From OCS116 cluster bacterium AG-390-I16 (GTDB lineage: Bacteria; Pseudomonadota; Alphaproteobacteria; MED-G09), in assembly GCA_003279705.1 (NCBI GenBank), contig QCGZ01000008.1, positions 1 through 44,043 of the forward strand: a stretch of 44,043 nt of DNA, written 5' to 3'. The notes under the pieces are model-generated. The model searched no databases and had not been told where the DNA came from. It saw only the letters and a list, made by a program, of their open reading frames with translations. Both the position numbers and the translations under genes were made by a program. Positions 9,200 to 16,735 of this stretch are shown here, piece by piece. How positions within the stretch are numbered: the first letter of the stretch is position 1; each line of letters starts with the position of its first letter.

Positions 9200-10132
9200 T
9201 TAACTAAATAGCATTGATGACAGCTTTTTCCTACCTTCTATAACTAGAATATCTTCATTTCCTAAAATATTAAAAATCTCAACAAGTTGCTTTCTCGCCG
9301 CACTGTCGTTCCACTTTGGGTCAAATTCGATAATTTTTAATAATTCATTAATTGCATTTTCATTTTCACCCTTTGCCAATAGTAACTTAGCAAGATCTAT
9401 CCTTATTTGATGATTCTTTGGATTTTTATCAATATTTCTTCTAAGTTCATCTTCTTGCTCATTAGATATTGGATTATTTTTTACATTTTTAAAAACCTCA
9501 ACCTCAGATCTAACTGAGACAAAATCTTGATTATTTTCAGAATTAGCCGGAAGGTTGTTAATAATATCTTCAGCCTCATCTATTTGATCGCTTCTTAGAA
9601 GACACCTTGCCAACATGGATTTTGCTGAGATATTTTCAGGCTCAATTTTAAGAATTTCAGAGAAAACTAAAGCAGCTGTTTCTATGTCACCATCATCAAT
9701 ATATTTCTTACCAGCAATAATATTTTCTTCTATAGCCGAGGAGTTATTCAAAGAGCTAATTTTATTTATAAACTCTGCAATATTTTTTTCTGGCTGTACG
9801 CCAATAAATCCATCTACAGGCTGACCATCATTAAAGGCCATTACCGCAGGTATAGATTGAATTTTCAATTGTTGAGCTACCTCTGGGGATTCATCTATAT
9901 TCATTTTGGCTAAAATAACATTGCCATTTTTTTCTTTTACAATTTTTTCTATTACTGGTGTTAGCTGTTTACATGGTTCACACCAAGGTGCCCAGAAATC
10001 AACAATTACAGGTGTTTCTTTTGATCTCTCAATTACATCTGACATGAAATTTTCTGTTATAACTTCTATTATTACAGAATTTCCATTCATAGAAACATCT
10101 TGTGAATTATTGTTGAATCCTTCTATTTCCAT
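9200..10132 (-). CDS. cnoX: CnoX (YbbN)-type thioredoxin-TPR co-chaperone
   Basis: Cytoplasmic redox-linked holdase that passes substrates to GroEL and DnaK. 310 residues: an N-terminal thioredoxin domain (about 20-130) with the active site FWAPWCEPCK (Cys51 and Cys54), then TPR-like helices (IAGKKYIDDGDIETAALVFSEILKIEPENISAKSMLARCLL and later repeats to the C-terminus). E. coli CnoX lacks the full CxxC pair, while alphaproteobacterial versions such as that of Caulobacter keep it, as here, so reductase activity is likely. It follows the RHH-PII gene by 2 nt and precedes the LON-domain gene by 1 nt. Confidence 0.93.
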   Translation of the reverse strand: MEIEGFNNNSQDVSMNGNSVIIEVITENFMSDVIERSKETPVIVDFWAPWCEPCKQLTPVIEKIVKEKNGNVILAKMNIDESPEVAQQLKIQSIPAVMAFNDGQPVDGFIGVQPEKNIAEFINKISSLNNSSAIEENIIAGKKYIDDGDIETAALVFSEILKIEPENISAKSMLARCLLRSDQIDEAEDIINNLPANSENNQDFVSVRSEVEVFKNVKNNPISNEQEDELRRNIDKNPKNHQIRIDLAKLLLAKGENENAINELLKIIEFDPKWNDSAARKQLVEIFNILGNEDILVIEGRKKLSSMLFS

Positions 10133-10134
10133 TT

Positions 10135-10629
10135 TTAGAGAGCATCGTCCTGGGTTTCACCGGTTCTTATTCTTATGGCTTGGTCTATATTGCTTACAAA
10201 TATTTTTCCATCTCCAACTTTACCGGTTTCGGAACTTTTGCTTATAATATTTACAACCTGATCTAGCTTGGTTGCTGGGATAACAATTTCAATCTTAATT
10301 TTTGGTACTTCTGTAGTTTTGTATTCAGCCCCTCTGTAAATTTCAGTTTGTCCCCTTTGTCTTCCAAATCCTCTTATTTCTGTTGCAGAAAGTCCTTCTA
10401 TTCCAATATCAATTAATGCATTTCTTACATCTTCATATTTATGAGGTCTTATTATTGCTGTAATCATTTTCATTGTTTCACTATCCCCAGAGCGTAATGC
10501 TATTTTAACAAGTCTTCTTATTGCCTCAGAATGAGAAGGTAGATCAGTTTGCTCCCTTCGCCATTTATCAACATCGTTTCTGAACTCCGTAGAGGCCACT
10601 AATTGTATTCTTTGATCTTGTTTTTTCAT
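10135..10629 (-). CDS. Ribbon-helix-helix domain fused in frame to a complete PII nitrogen-regulatory protein
   Basis: 164-residue protein with two recognisable parts. Residues 1-52 look like a ribbon-helix-helix DNA-binding domain: strand RIQLVAS, helix EFRNDVDKWRREQ, then helix SHSEAIRRLVKIAL. Residues 53-164 form a full-length PII (GlnB/GlnK) protein: MKMITAIIRPHKYEDVRNAL, EIRGFGRQRGQTEIYRGAEY with the T-loop Tyr that is uridylylated in classical PII, then TGKVGDGKIFV and IRIRTGE. PII senses ATP/ADP and 2-oxoglutarate and controls nitrogen metabolism by protein contacts. The ATG at 10629 has AGGGA just upstream. Met53 (ATG at 10473) begins exactly where normal PII proteins start and has GGGGA 10 nt upstream, so a separate PII might also be made. 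No glnA or amtB is adjacent; cnoX follows by 2 nt. Confidence 0.88.
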   Translation of the reverse strand: MKKQDQRIQLVASTEFRNDVDKWRREQTDLPSHSEAIRRLVKIALRSGDSETMKMITAIIRPHKYEDVRNALIDIGIEGLSATEIRGFGRQRGQTEIYRGAEYKTTEVPKIKIEIVIPATKLDQVVNIISKSSETGKVGDGKIFVSNIDQAIRIRTGETQDDAL

Positions 10630-10696
10630 TTTCCCTTTTTTTATAATACATAATTATAAAGAATAATAAAATAGCTTTATAAAATTTGTATAAATC

Positions 10697-10724
10697 TTGA
10701 CCAATGTTATTTACATCTTATTAA
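10697..10724 (+). promoter_or_regulatory. Candidate sigma70-type promoter for tRNA-Gly
   Basis: TTGACC (10697-10702) is followed after 16 nt by TATTAA (10719-10724). Initiation would fall near 10731, about 24 nt before the tRNA. This is the best -35/-10 match in the 125-nt gap between the divergent RHH-PII gene and the tRNA, but it is a pattern match only, in AT-rich DNA. Confidence 0.4.
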
Positions 10725-10754
10725 CTTTGAAATAATGTCACACATAAAATTATT

Positions 10755-10829
10755 GCGGGTGTAGCTCAGTGGTAGAGCATCACGTTGCCAACGTGAGGGT
10801 CGAGAGTTCGAATCTCTTCGCCCGCTCCA
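10755..10829 (+). tRNA. tRNA-Gly (anticodon GCC)
   Basis: Full cloverleaf of 75 nt including an encoded CCA (10827-10829). Acceptor arm GCGGGTG pairs with CGCCCGC (10819-10825), discriminator T. D arm GCTCAGTGGTAGAGC; anticodon stem-loop CACGTTGCCAACGTG with anticodon GCC; T arm GAGAGTTCGAATCTC. GCC reads GGC and GGT glycine codons. It is isolated, with no other stable RNA gene next to it. Confidence 0.97.
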
Positions 10830-10884
10830 TTTTGAATAAAGTTGTTATGATTTTAATCTATATATCTCTTAATATCGAGATGTA

Positions 10885-10900
10885 TAGAGATATATCTCTA
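10885..10900. repeat. 16-bp perfect palindrome with flanking TATATCTCT copies
   Basis: TAGAGATATATCTCTA is a perfect inverted repeat that includes the TAG stop of the 67-residue gene (10898-10900). The 9-mer TATATCTCT also occurs at 10861 and 10931, besides 10891, giving starts 30 and 40 bp apart. A further 5-bp hairpin (ATCTC/GAGAT) lies at about 10863-10881. It could be a weak terminator for the small-gene transcript or a protein-binding site; AT-rich sequence makes chance a serious possibility. Confidence 0.45.
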
Positions 10901-11101
10901 ATTCCAACTGGTGAAGTCAGCAAATAGATCTATATCTCTAAATATCTTTTTATTTTCCTCTAATTGATCAGTTAGAGCTTTATATTCGTCTTTATTTAGT
11001 TTCGACTTGGCCAAGTGATCTAAAATAATAGTCTGATACTTAACTTGCAATAAATGTTCTCTTCTCTTCTTTTCTTCAGAAGATATTAATTGCTTATTCA
11101 T
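10898..11101 (-). CDS. Small hypothetical protein, 67 residues
   Basis: I do not recognise this protein. It is mostly helical and charged: N-terminal SSEEKKRREHLLQVKYQTII, middle LNKDEYKALTDQLEENKK and C-terminal FRDIDLFADFTSWN. No signal peptide, cysteine or membrane segment. Its ATG (11101) directly follows the TAA of the YRG-repeat gene with no spacer, so the two are almost certainly translated from one message and may be partners. It could be a small antitoxin-like or adaptor protein, but there is no direct support for that. Confidence 0.65.
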   Translation of the reverse strand: MNKQLISSEEKKRREHLLQVKYQTIILDHLAKSKLNKDEYKALTDQLEENKKIFRDIDLFADFTSWN

Positions 11102-11260
11102 TTATTGCACTTGACCTCTATACATTTTTTTATGATTTTGGTCAGAATTTAGTTTTTCAAATTTAAAACCATTATGGCTAGCGCCTCTATAAAATCCTTT
11201 ATCTAAAGATACTTTTTTTTCAGAAATTATATTTTGACTTCCTCTATATTGATTTTTCAT
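11102..11260 (-). CDS. YRG-repeat micro-protein, 52 residues
   Basis: Short gene supported by the strongest Shine-Dalgarno seen in the window, AAGGAG (11267-11272) 6 nt before the ATG at 11260. The product is MKNQYRGSQNII at the start and KKMYRGQVQ at the end, with three YRG tripeptides at residues 5-7, 24-26 and 47-49, each preceded by an aromatic, Gln or Met and embedded in basic, Asn-rich sequence. YRG spacing recalls DUF4278 proteins of cyanobacteria, but similarity beyond the tripeptide is not evident. No signal peptide or membrane segment. It forms a tight two-gene unit with the 67-residue gene. Function unknown. Confidence 0.7.
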   Translation of the reverse strand: MKNQYRGSQNIISEKKVSLDKGFYRGASHNGFKFEKLNSDQNHKKMYRGQVQ

Positions 11261-11384
11261 AGTTTTCTCCTTAAATTGTTATTAAAATATTACATATGAT
11301 ACAGAACTTACACACATAACACAGGTTTGTCAACTACATAATTATATTTTTTTATTGTTTTTATTAAAAAAATTGATAAAAGGT

Positions 11385-11545
11385 CTATTAATGGTGCTTT
11401 TTAGCTAAGAGGGAAGCAGGTTAAATGCCTGCACTGTACCCGCAACTGTAATTAGGGAGCGAGAAATCTAAAAGCCACTGGTTTATTACTGGTAAGGCGA
11501 TTTCAAGCGATGATCTATTAGTCAGGAAACCTGCCATTGTGTCGT
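11385..11545 (+). promoter_or_regulatory. Cobalamin riboswitch (aptamer)
   Basis: Adenosylcobalamin-type aptamer upstream of btuB. Conserved elements in order: GGTGC (11393), AAGAGGGAAGCAGGTT, TGCCTGCACTGTACCCGC then AACTGTAA, AAAGCCACTG, ACTGGTAAGGCG, GATGATC, and the B12 box GTCAGGAAACCTGCC (11521-11535). Short AAT/ATT pairing next to GGTGC and CCTGCC closes the base. Boundaries are approximate to about 10 nt. It is read on the + strand and ends about 105 nt before the btuB start, so ligand binding should lower receptor expression when cobalamin is plentiful. Confidence 0.95.
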
Positions 11546-11547
11546 TC

Positions 11548-11648
11548 GTTCAGGGCCGGGAATAGCTTTTTGAACAGGATTTTCCTTAGAAACGATTAAT
11601 TTTTGTTAGTAGCGAAAGCTATATTGTTAATAATATTTGTGAGGAAAA
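11548..11648 (+). promoter_or_regulatory. Putative expression platform of the riboswitch (hairpin plus anti-SD/SD pairing)
   Basis: Directly after the aptamer a hairpin GTTCA (11548-11552) / TGAAC (11571-11575) carries a G-rich 18-nt loop, placed where cobalamin riboswitches usually have the kissing-loop stem. Then TTTTCCTT (11580-11587) can pair over 8 positions, one a G-U, with GAGGAAAA (11641-11648), which is the Shine-Dalgarno of btuB. No T-run terminator is seen, so control is probably at translation initiation. The pairing is read from sequence; the switching logic is inferred. Confidence 0.55.
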
Positions 11649-11649
11649 C

Positions 11650-13494
11650 ATGAAAATATATAAATTTACATTTTTTACATTACTTTTGAGCTTCTTATTA
11701 CCTGAGTATTCTTATTCACAGGAGTTAGGTGCTAACTCTTTAAGTTCGAGTGAAATCGAAAATATAATTATAAGGAGCACAAGAATTCCAGCTGGAGCAA
11801 AAGATATCGGCTCTAGTCTATATATAATTAATGAGGATCAAATTAAGGCACGTGGTTTTAAGGATGCTATTGATGCAATTAGTTCTGCTCCTGGAGTAAC
11901 TTCAAAACAGAATGGAAGTTTTGGTGGTGTTGGAACAATAAGAATTCGTGGAGCATCCAGCTCTCAAACTTTGGTTTTAGTTGATGGCGTTCCTGTGAAT
12001 GATGCTTCTTCGCCTGGAGGGGGATATAATTTTGAGTATTTAAATACATCAAATATTCAGTCAATTGAAGTTCTCAAAGGTTCCCAATCAACTTTATGGG
12101 GTTCTGACGCAATAGGTGGGGTTGTAAATATTTATACTAAGCAGTCCGAATCAACTTCTTTTGGAGCTTCAGCTGAAATTGGATCTTTTGGATTAAAAAG
12201 AGGAAGTACTGATATAAATTTTGCAGGATCAAATAGTAGGTTTAGAATAAGTACATCAAAAACGTCAATTGATGGAATAAGCAAGGCTGATGAAAAGGAT
12301 GGTAACTCTGAAGATGATGGATTTGAAAGTGAATCATACTCAGTGAGTGGCTCTATTGATCTTAATTCTTTAACTTTAAAAGGCTCATTATCTTATATGG
12401 AATCTCAAGTAGAGTACGATAGTTACGGCTTCGTTACAGGTGTCCAAGATGGAGATGAGAAAAGCAATACTGATGAATTTATAGGATCTATTTCAGTAAA
12501 TTTTGATCTTTTTGATAGTAAGCTTCAAAATTTAATTTTTATAAGTCAATCGGATATCAATCGAGATTATTATTCTAAAGGCTCTTTCTCTTTTGGAGCA
12601 GAAGGAAAAAGAGAACTAATTCGGTATCAAGGCAATATTGAAGTAAATGAGTTTAATAAAATAGCTTTTGGTTTAGAGAGCGAAGAAAGCAAAGTAGACG
12701 CAGATAATTCTACTATAGACGGATCTTTCTTATTATATGAATTTAAGCCAAACAGTAAAATTATTATTTCTTCAGGAATAAGGAATGACGACCATGAGGG
12801 CTTTGGTTCAAAAACAACAAGAAGAATAAGCGGTACTTTTAAACCATTCGATAATTTAATAATTAGATCGAGCTGGGGAGAAGGTTTTAAGGTTCCAACT
12901 ATTTTCCAATCAACATATTTTTGTTGTGGTGCCACAAGTGCAAATAGTGCAATAAGGCCAGAAACATCAACATCTTATGATTTTGGATTTGAACTATTTT
13001 TCAACGAGATGAAAAGTAATCTTAGCATTATTTATTTTGATCAAGATATTAATGACCAAATAAACTTTTCATTTGGCCTCGGAGGCTATGAAAACATAGA
13101 TAAAGTAAATTCTAAAGGATTTGAAATTGCTTTAGATTATCAAATTTCAAAACTTATGAGTTTGTATCTCAATTATTCCTATATTGACTCAGTTGACGGA
13201 AACGGATCTTCCCTTTTTTATGTGGCTAAAGATTCCGGAGAAGCTGGCCTTATTTATGAATTAAATAATAGTTATTCAGGGTCTATAATAGCAAGATACA
13301 ATGGATCCGAGTCCAGTAGTTATGGAAAAATTGATTCTTGGATTCGTTTTGATATAAATGGTTCCTACAGGCTTTCAAGTACCAACGAGCTTTATTTTCG
13401 CATTGAGAATTTACTGGATGAAGAGTATCAACAGATTTTTGGTTATGGGACTCCGGAAAGATCAGGATTTATAGGCTTAAGAGTAAAGTTTTAA
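11650..13494 (+). CDS. btuB: BtuB-like TonB-dependent cobalamin receptor
   Basis: Outer-membrane beta-barrel that imports cobalamin using TonB energy. 614 residues with a signal peptide (about 1-24, ending near SYSQE). A TonB-box-like stretch ENIIIRSTRIP is followed by the plug domain: SLYIINEDQIKARGFKDAIDAI, IRIRGASSSQTLVLVDGVPVND and IEVLKGSQSTLWGSDAIGGVVNI. The barrel ends in the typical NLLDEEYQQIFGYGTPERS segment and a terminal Phe. The upstream cobalamin riboswitch fixes the substrate class. No btuCDF genes are in the window. Its last nine codons and stop are duplicated immediately downstream (13495-13523). Confidence 0.95.
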   Translation: MKIYKFTFFTLLLSFLLPEYSYSQELGANSLSSSEIENIIIRSTRIPAGAKDIGSSLYIINEDQIKARGFKDAIDAISSAPGVTSKQNGSFGGVGTIRIRGASSSQTLVLVDGVPVNDASSPGGGYNFEYLNTSNIQSIEVLKGSQSTLWGSDAIGGVVNIYTKQSESTSFGASAEIGSFGLKRGSTDINFAGSNSRFRISTSKTSIDGISKADEKDGNSEDDGFESESYSVSGSIDLNSLTLKGSLSYMESQVEYDSYGFVTGVQDGDEKSNTDEFIGSISVNFDLFDSKLQNLIFISQSDINRDYYSKGSFSFGAEGKRELIRYQGNIEVNEFNKIAFGLESEESKVDADNSTIDGSFLLYEFKPNSKIIISSGIRNDDHEGFGSKTTRRISGTFKPFDNLIIRSSWGEGFKVPTIFQSTYFCCGATSANSAIRPETSTSYDFGFELFFNEMKSNLSIIYFDQDINDQINFSFGLGGYENIDKVNSKGFEIALDYQISKLMSLYLNYSYIDSVDGNGSSLFYVAKDSGEAGLIYELNNSYSGSIIARYNGSESSSYGKIDSWIRFDINGSYRLSSTNELYFRIENLLDEEYQQIFGYGTPERSGFIGLRVKF

Positions 13495-13523
13495 GATTTA
13501 TAGGCTTAAGAGTAAAGTTTTAA
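13466..13523 (+). repeat. 29-bp perfect tandem duplication across the btuB stop codon
   Basis: The 29-bp unit beginning GATTTATAGGCTTAAGAG and ending AAAGTTTTAA occupies 13466-13494 and again 13495-13523 without mismatch. The first copy is the last nine codons plus the TAA of btuB; the second is non-coding. Perfect identity suggests a recent slippage duplication. Because 29 is not a multiple of three and the first TAA is kept, the protein end is unaltered. Confidence 0.97.
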
Positions 13524-13615
13524 GAAAAGTCTTCTGCTTTAGCTTGTTTTTTTTTATGGAATTATGTTAATTCAATATTTGGATTCTTAAATTAGTTATA
13601 AGTTGGGAGATAAGT

Positions 13616-15097
13616 ATGATCAATTCTATTTACGGTAATTTTTTAGGCGCAGCACCAAATTGGTATAAGAATACAATTATTTCTTTTCTAATTGTTAATC
13701 CAATTATTCTGATAGTCTTGAAAGCAATGAGTCTTCCAGCAGGGTTCATTCTTGGGTGGATAATCTTAATCCAGTTTATTTTTACTCTAGCTATGGCACT
13801 TAAATGCTATCCACTTCAACCTGGAGGATTGATAGCAATTGAGTCTGTTATTATGGGGTTAACAGATACGAAACAAATTTATTATGAAGTAGATGCTAAT
13901 CTTAAAGTAATTTTACTTTTGGTTTTTATGGTGGCAGGTATTTATTTCATGAAAGATTTTCTTCTGTTTATCTTTACCAAATTATTAATAAATATAAAAA
14001 ATAAAAGATCCTTAGCATTATTGTTTGTCTTTTCTGCTGCTTTTTTATCTGCCTTTTTAGATGCATTAACAGTTATGGCAGTTTTGATTGCTGTGGCCGT
14101 AGGTTTTTATCATGTTTATAAAAATGTTGCTGAGAAAGAAGATGGATTTTCTGAGGATTCAGATGACTTTACAATATTTAAAGGTTTTCTTAGGAATCTT
14201 CTTATGCATGGTGCCGTTGGAACAGCTTTAGGGGGAGTTTCAACAACAGTTGGAGAACCTCAGAATCTTTTAATCGCCAGTGTTGCAGATTGGTCATTTG
14301 TTGAATTTTTTATAAAGATGCTTCCTATTTCTTTTCCAGTATTTATTTGTGGTCTATTGACTTGTTATTTATTAGAGAGATTTTCATTATTTTCATATGG
14401 GGTTCAATTACCAGACCATATAAGACAGATTCTCATTGATTTTGATAAAAGTGAGACTTCAAAAAGATCTCAGGCGCAAAATATGAAAATCATAACTCAA
14501 GCTTTAGTTGCAGTTATATTGGTTTTTTCTCTTGCCTTTGGTCTAGCCGCAGTAGGCTTAATTGGTTTAATGATAATTGTTCTTTTAACAGCATTTAATG
14601 GTGTAATAGAGGAGCATCAATTAGGTAAAGCTTTTGAAGAGGCATTGCCTTTTACAGCACTTCTAGTTGTTTTCTTCGCAATTGTTGCTGTAATTCATGA
14701 TCAACATTTATTTTCTTTTGTAATCAACTATGTTTTGACCCTTAAGCAAGAGACGCAAATACCAATGTTTTTTATGGTTAACGGAATATTATCAATGATA
14801 AGCGATAATGTTTTTGTTGCAACAATCTATATAAGTGAGGTAAAGGCCGCTTTAGATAGTGGTACAATTGGTAGAGAGCAATTTGATTTGTTGGCTATTG
14901 CTATTAATAGTGGAACAAATCTTCCTAGTGTAGCAACACCAAATGGGCAGGCAGCATTCTTATTTCTGCTAACATCATCTGTTGCGCCTTTATTAGGTCT
15001 TTCTTATTTAAGAATGGTTTTAATGGCTCTTCCTTACACTGTTGTTCTATCTGTTATAGGTGTTTTATCTGTTATATTTATTCTTCCACATTTTTAA
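13616..15097 (+). CDS. nhaB: Na+/H+ antiporter NhaB
   Basis: Inner-membrane sodium/proton antiporter that expels Na+ and helps control internal pH. 493 residues and about 12 hydrophobic segments. NhaB-like features: N-terminal [66 protein letters not shown]-like segment (here [18 protein letters not shown] near residue 200), [17 protein letters not shown] and [24 protein letters not shown]. Length and start match the family. It fits a sodium-rich habitat. It converges on purH with a 57-nt gap holding only a weak 5-bp hairpin. Confidence 0.95.
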   Translation: MINSIYGNFLGAAPNWYKNTIISFLIVNPIILIVLKAMSLPAGFILGWIILIQFIFTLAMALKCYPLQPGGLIAIESVIMGLTDTKQIYYEVDANLKVILLLVFMVAGIYFMKDFLLFIFTKLLINIKNKRSLALLFVFSAAFLSAFLDALTVMAVLIAVAVGFYHVYKNVAEKEDGFSEDSDDFTIFKGFLRNLLMHGAVGTALGGVSTTVGEPQNLLIASVADWSFVEFFIKMLPISFPVFICGLLTCYLLERFSLFSYGVQLPDHIRQILIDFDKSETSKRSQAQNMKIITQALVAVILVFSLAFGLAAVGLIGLMIIVLLTAFNGVIEEHQLGKAFEEALPFTALLVVFFAIVAVIHDQHLFSFVINYVLTLKQETQIPMFFMVNGILSMISDNVFVATIYISEVKAALDSGTIGREQFDLLAIAINSGTNLPSVATPNGQAAFLFLLTSSVAPLLGLSYLRMVLMALPYTVVLSVIGVLSVIFILPHF

Positions 15098-15154
15098 ACT
15101 TGATTTCACAAGTATAATTAGTGGTTATTTATAAAATAGATTTTTAAGAAAATT

Positions 15155-16735
15155 TTAATGATTAAAGTGTCTTATTCCAGTAAATAACATTGCAAGTTCT
15201 GCATTGTTTGCGGCCTCTATCACTTCATCATCTCTAATTGATCCACCTGGTTGAATTATAGCGGTAACACCAGCATCGGCTGCTGCCATAAGACCATCAG
15301 CAAATGGAAAAAATGCATCTGAGGCAACAACTGAACCAACAGCCAATGGTTCTTCTAAATTTATCATCTTTGCCGCATCATCAGATTTTCGAGCAGCTAT
15401 TCTTGAAGAATCAAGCCTGTTCATTTGACCAGCGCCAATACCTACAGTTGATCCATCTTTTGCATAAACAATTGCGTTTGATTTAACATGCTTAGCAACT
15501 TTAAAAGCAAACAATAAGTCATCTAGCTCCTGTTCAGAGGGCTGTCGTTTAGTGACAACTTTTAAATTTTCTTTATCAACTATAATATTATCTTTTGTTT
15601 GTGCTAGAAACCCACCTGCAACAGACTTTATCATTACACCAGATTTTTCTGGATTGGCTAATCCACCTGTAATTAAAACTCTAAGATTTTTCTTACTAGA
15701 TAAAATATTTTTTGCCTTATCGCTTATTGATGGAGCGATGATTACTTCTGTAAATATTTCAGAAATTTCCTTTGCTGTCTCACCATCTAATTCCTTATTC
15801 AATGCAATGATGCCTCCAAATGCTGATACAGAGTCGCATCTCAATGCCTTTTTGTATGCTGAATTTAAGTTATCCCCTGTAGCAACTCCGCATGGATTTG
15901 CATGTTTGATTATAGCAACTGCAGATTTTAATTTTGGATCAAACTCTGAAACTAATTCAAATGCTGCATTAGTATCATTAATGTTATTATAGCTAAGCTC
16001 TTTTCCTTGAATTTGATTGGCTGTTATTAAGCCACAAACATTTGATCCGTCGTTATAGAATATTGCTTTTTGATGAGGGTTTTCTCCATATCTAAGATTT
16101 TGATGTTCAATTCCTCCAATAGACTTATATTTATTCAATGGCATATCTAACTCATTTGATAGCCAATTTGATATCGTTGAGTCATAAGCTGCTGTTCTTG
16201 CAAACGCTTTAAATGCTAATTTTTGGAGAGTTTCTTTTGTTAATGATAAATTATTGTCATTTATCTCATTAATAATTTCATCATAATCATCTGGGTCAAC
16301 AATAACGCCGACACTTTCATGATTTTTAGCCGCGGCTCTTATCATAGCAGGGCCTCCTATATCTATATTTTCAATACAGGTTTTATAATCAGATTTATTT
16401 TTAATGGTGTTTTCAAAGGGGTAGAGGTTAACAACCAATAAATCAATATTTTCAATTTCTTGCTCATTAATTGTCTTTTGATGATCTTTGTTGCTTCGTA
16501 TATTTAAAAGTCCACCATGTATTTTTGGATGTAAGGTTTTAACTCTTCCATCTAGTATTTCTGGAAAGTTTGTTACTGATGATACATCTTTAACATCAAT
16601 ATTAGCATTTTTGAGTTTAGAAAATGTTCCGCCCGTAGATATGATTTCAATTCCAGCGTTATTAAGGGCGCTTGCAAATTTAACTATTCCTTTTTTATCA
16701 GAAACTGAGATAAGCGCTCTCTTTATAGCTGTCAT
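15155..16735 (-). CDS. purH: Bifunctional AICAR transformylase / IMP cyclohydrolase
   Basis: Catalyses the last two steps of IMP synthesis: formylation of AICAR by 10-formyl-THF, then ring closure. 526 residues, normal length. The N-terminal IMP cyclohydrolase domain shows [46 protein letters not shown] and VVNLYPFE. The transformylase domain shows [24 protein letters not shown] (catalytic Lys-His) and the C-terminal [16 protein letters not shown] and [23 protein letters not shown]. The start abuts the rpe stop (16735/16736). It is the last gene of rsmB-rpe-purH. folD at 28071 provides the same one-carbon pool. Confidence 0.98.
   Translation of the reverse strand: MTAIKRALISVSDKKGIVKFASALNNAGIEIISTGGTFSKLKNANIDVKDVSSVTNFPEILDGRVKTLHPKIHGGLLNIRSNKDHQKTINEQEIENIDLLVVNLYPFENTIKNKSDYKTCIENIDIGGPAMIRAAAKNHESVGVIVDPDDYDEIINEINDNNLSLTKETLQKLAFKAFARTAAYDSTISNWLSNELDMPLNKYKSIGGIEHQNLRYGENPHQKAIFYNDGSNVCGLITANQIQGKELSYNNINDTNAAFELVSEFDPKLKSAVAIIKHANPCGVATGDNLNSAYKKALRCDSVSAFGGIIALNKELDGETAKEISEIFTEVIIAPSISDKAKNILSSKKNLRVLITGGLANPEKSGVMIKSVAGGFLAQTKDNIIVDKENLKVVTKRQPSEQELDDLLFAFKVAKHVKSNAIVYAKDGSTVGIGAGQMNRLDSSRIAARKSDDAAKMINLEEPLAVGSVVASDAFFPFADGLMAAADAGVTAIIQPGGSIRDDEVIEAANNAELAMLFTGIRHFNH

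Noticed and set aside
10135-10629. The RHH-PII gene could be two genes joined by a sequencing frameshift.
   Set aside because: The frame runs through without a stop or a suspicious homopolymer at the junction (GCTCTGGGGATAGTGAAAC before the ATG), and both parts keep clean conserved motifs; an indel at the G4 run cannot be excluded without reads.
15098-15113. Small hairpin ACTTG/CAAGT between nhaB and purH, as a terminator.
   Set aside because: Only five base pairs, three of them A-T, and no T-run follows; too weak to call.
15552-15992. A 146-codon + strand frame inside purH.
   Set aside because: It is antisense to the conserved transformylase domain and has no independent support.
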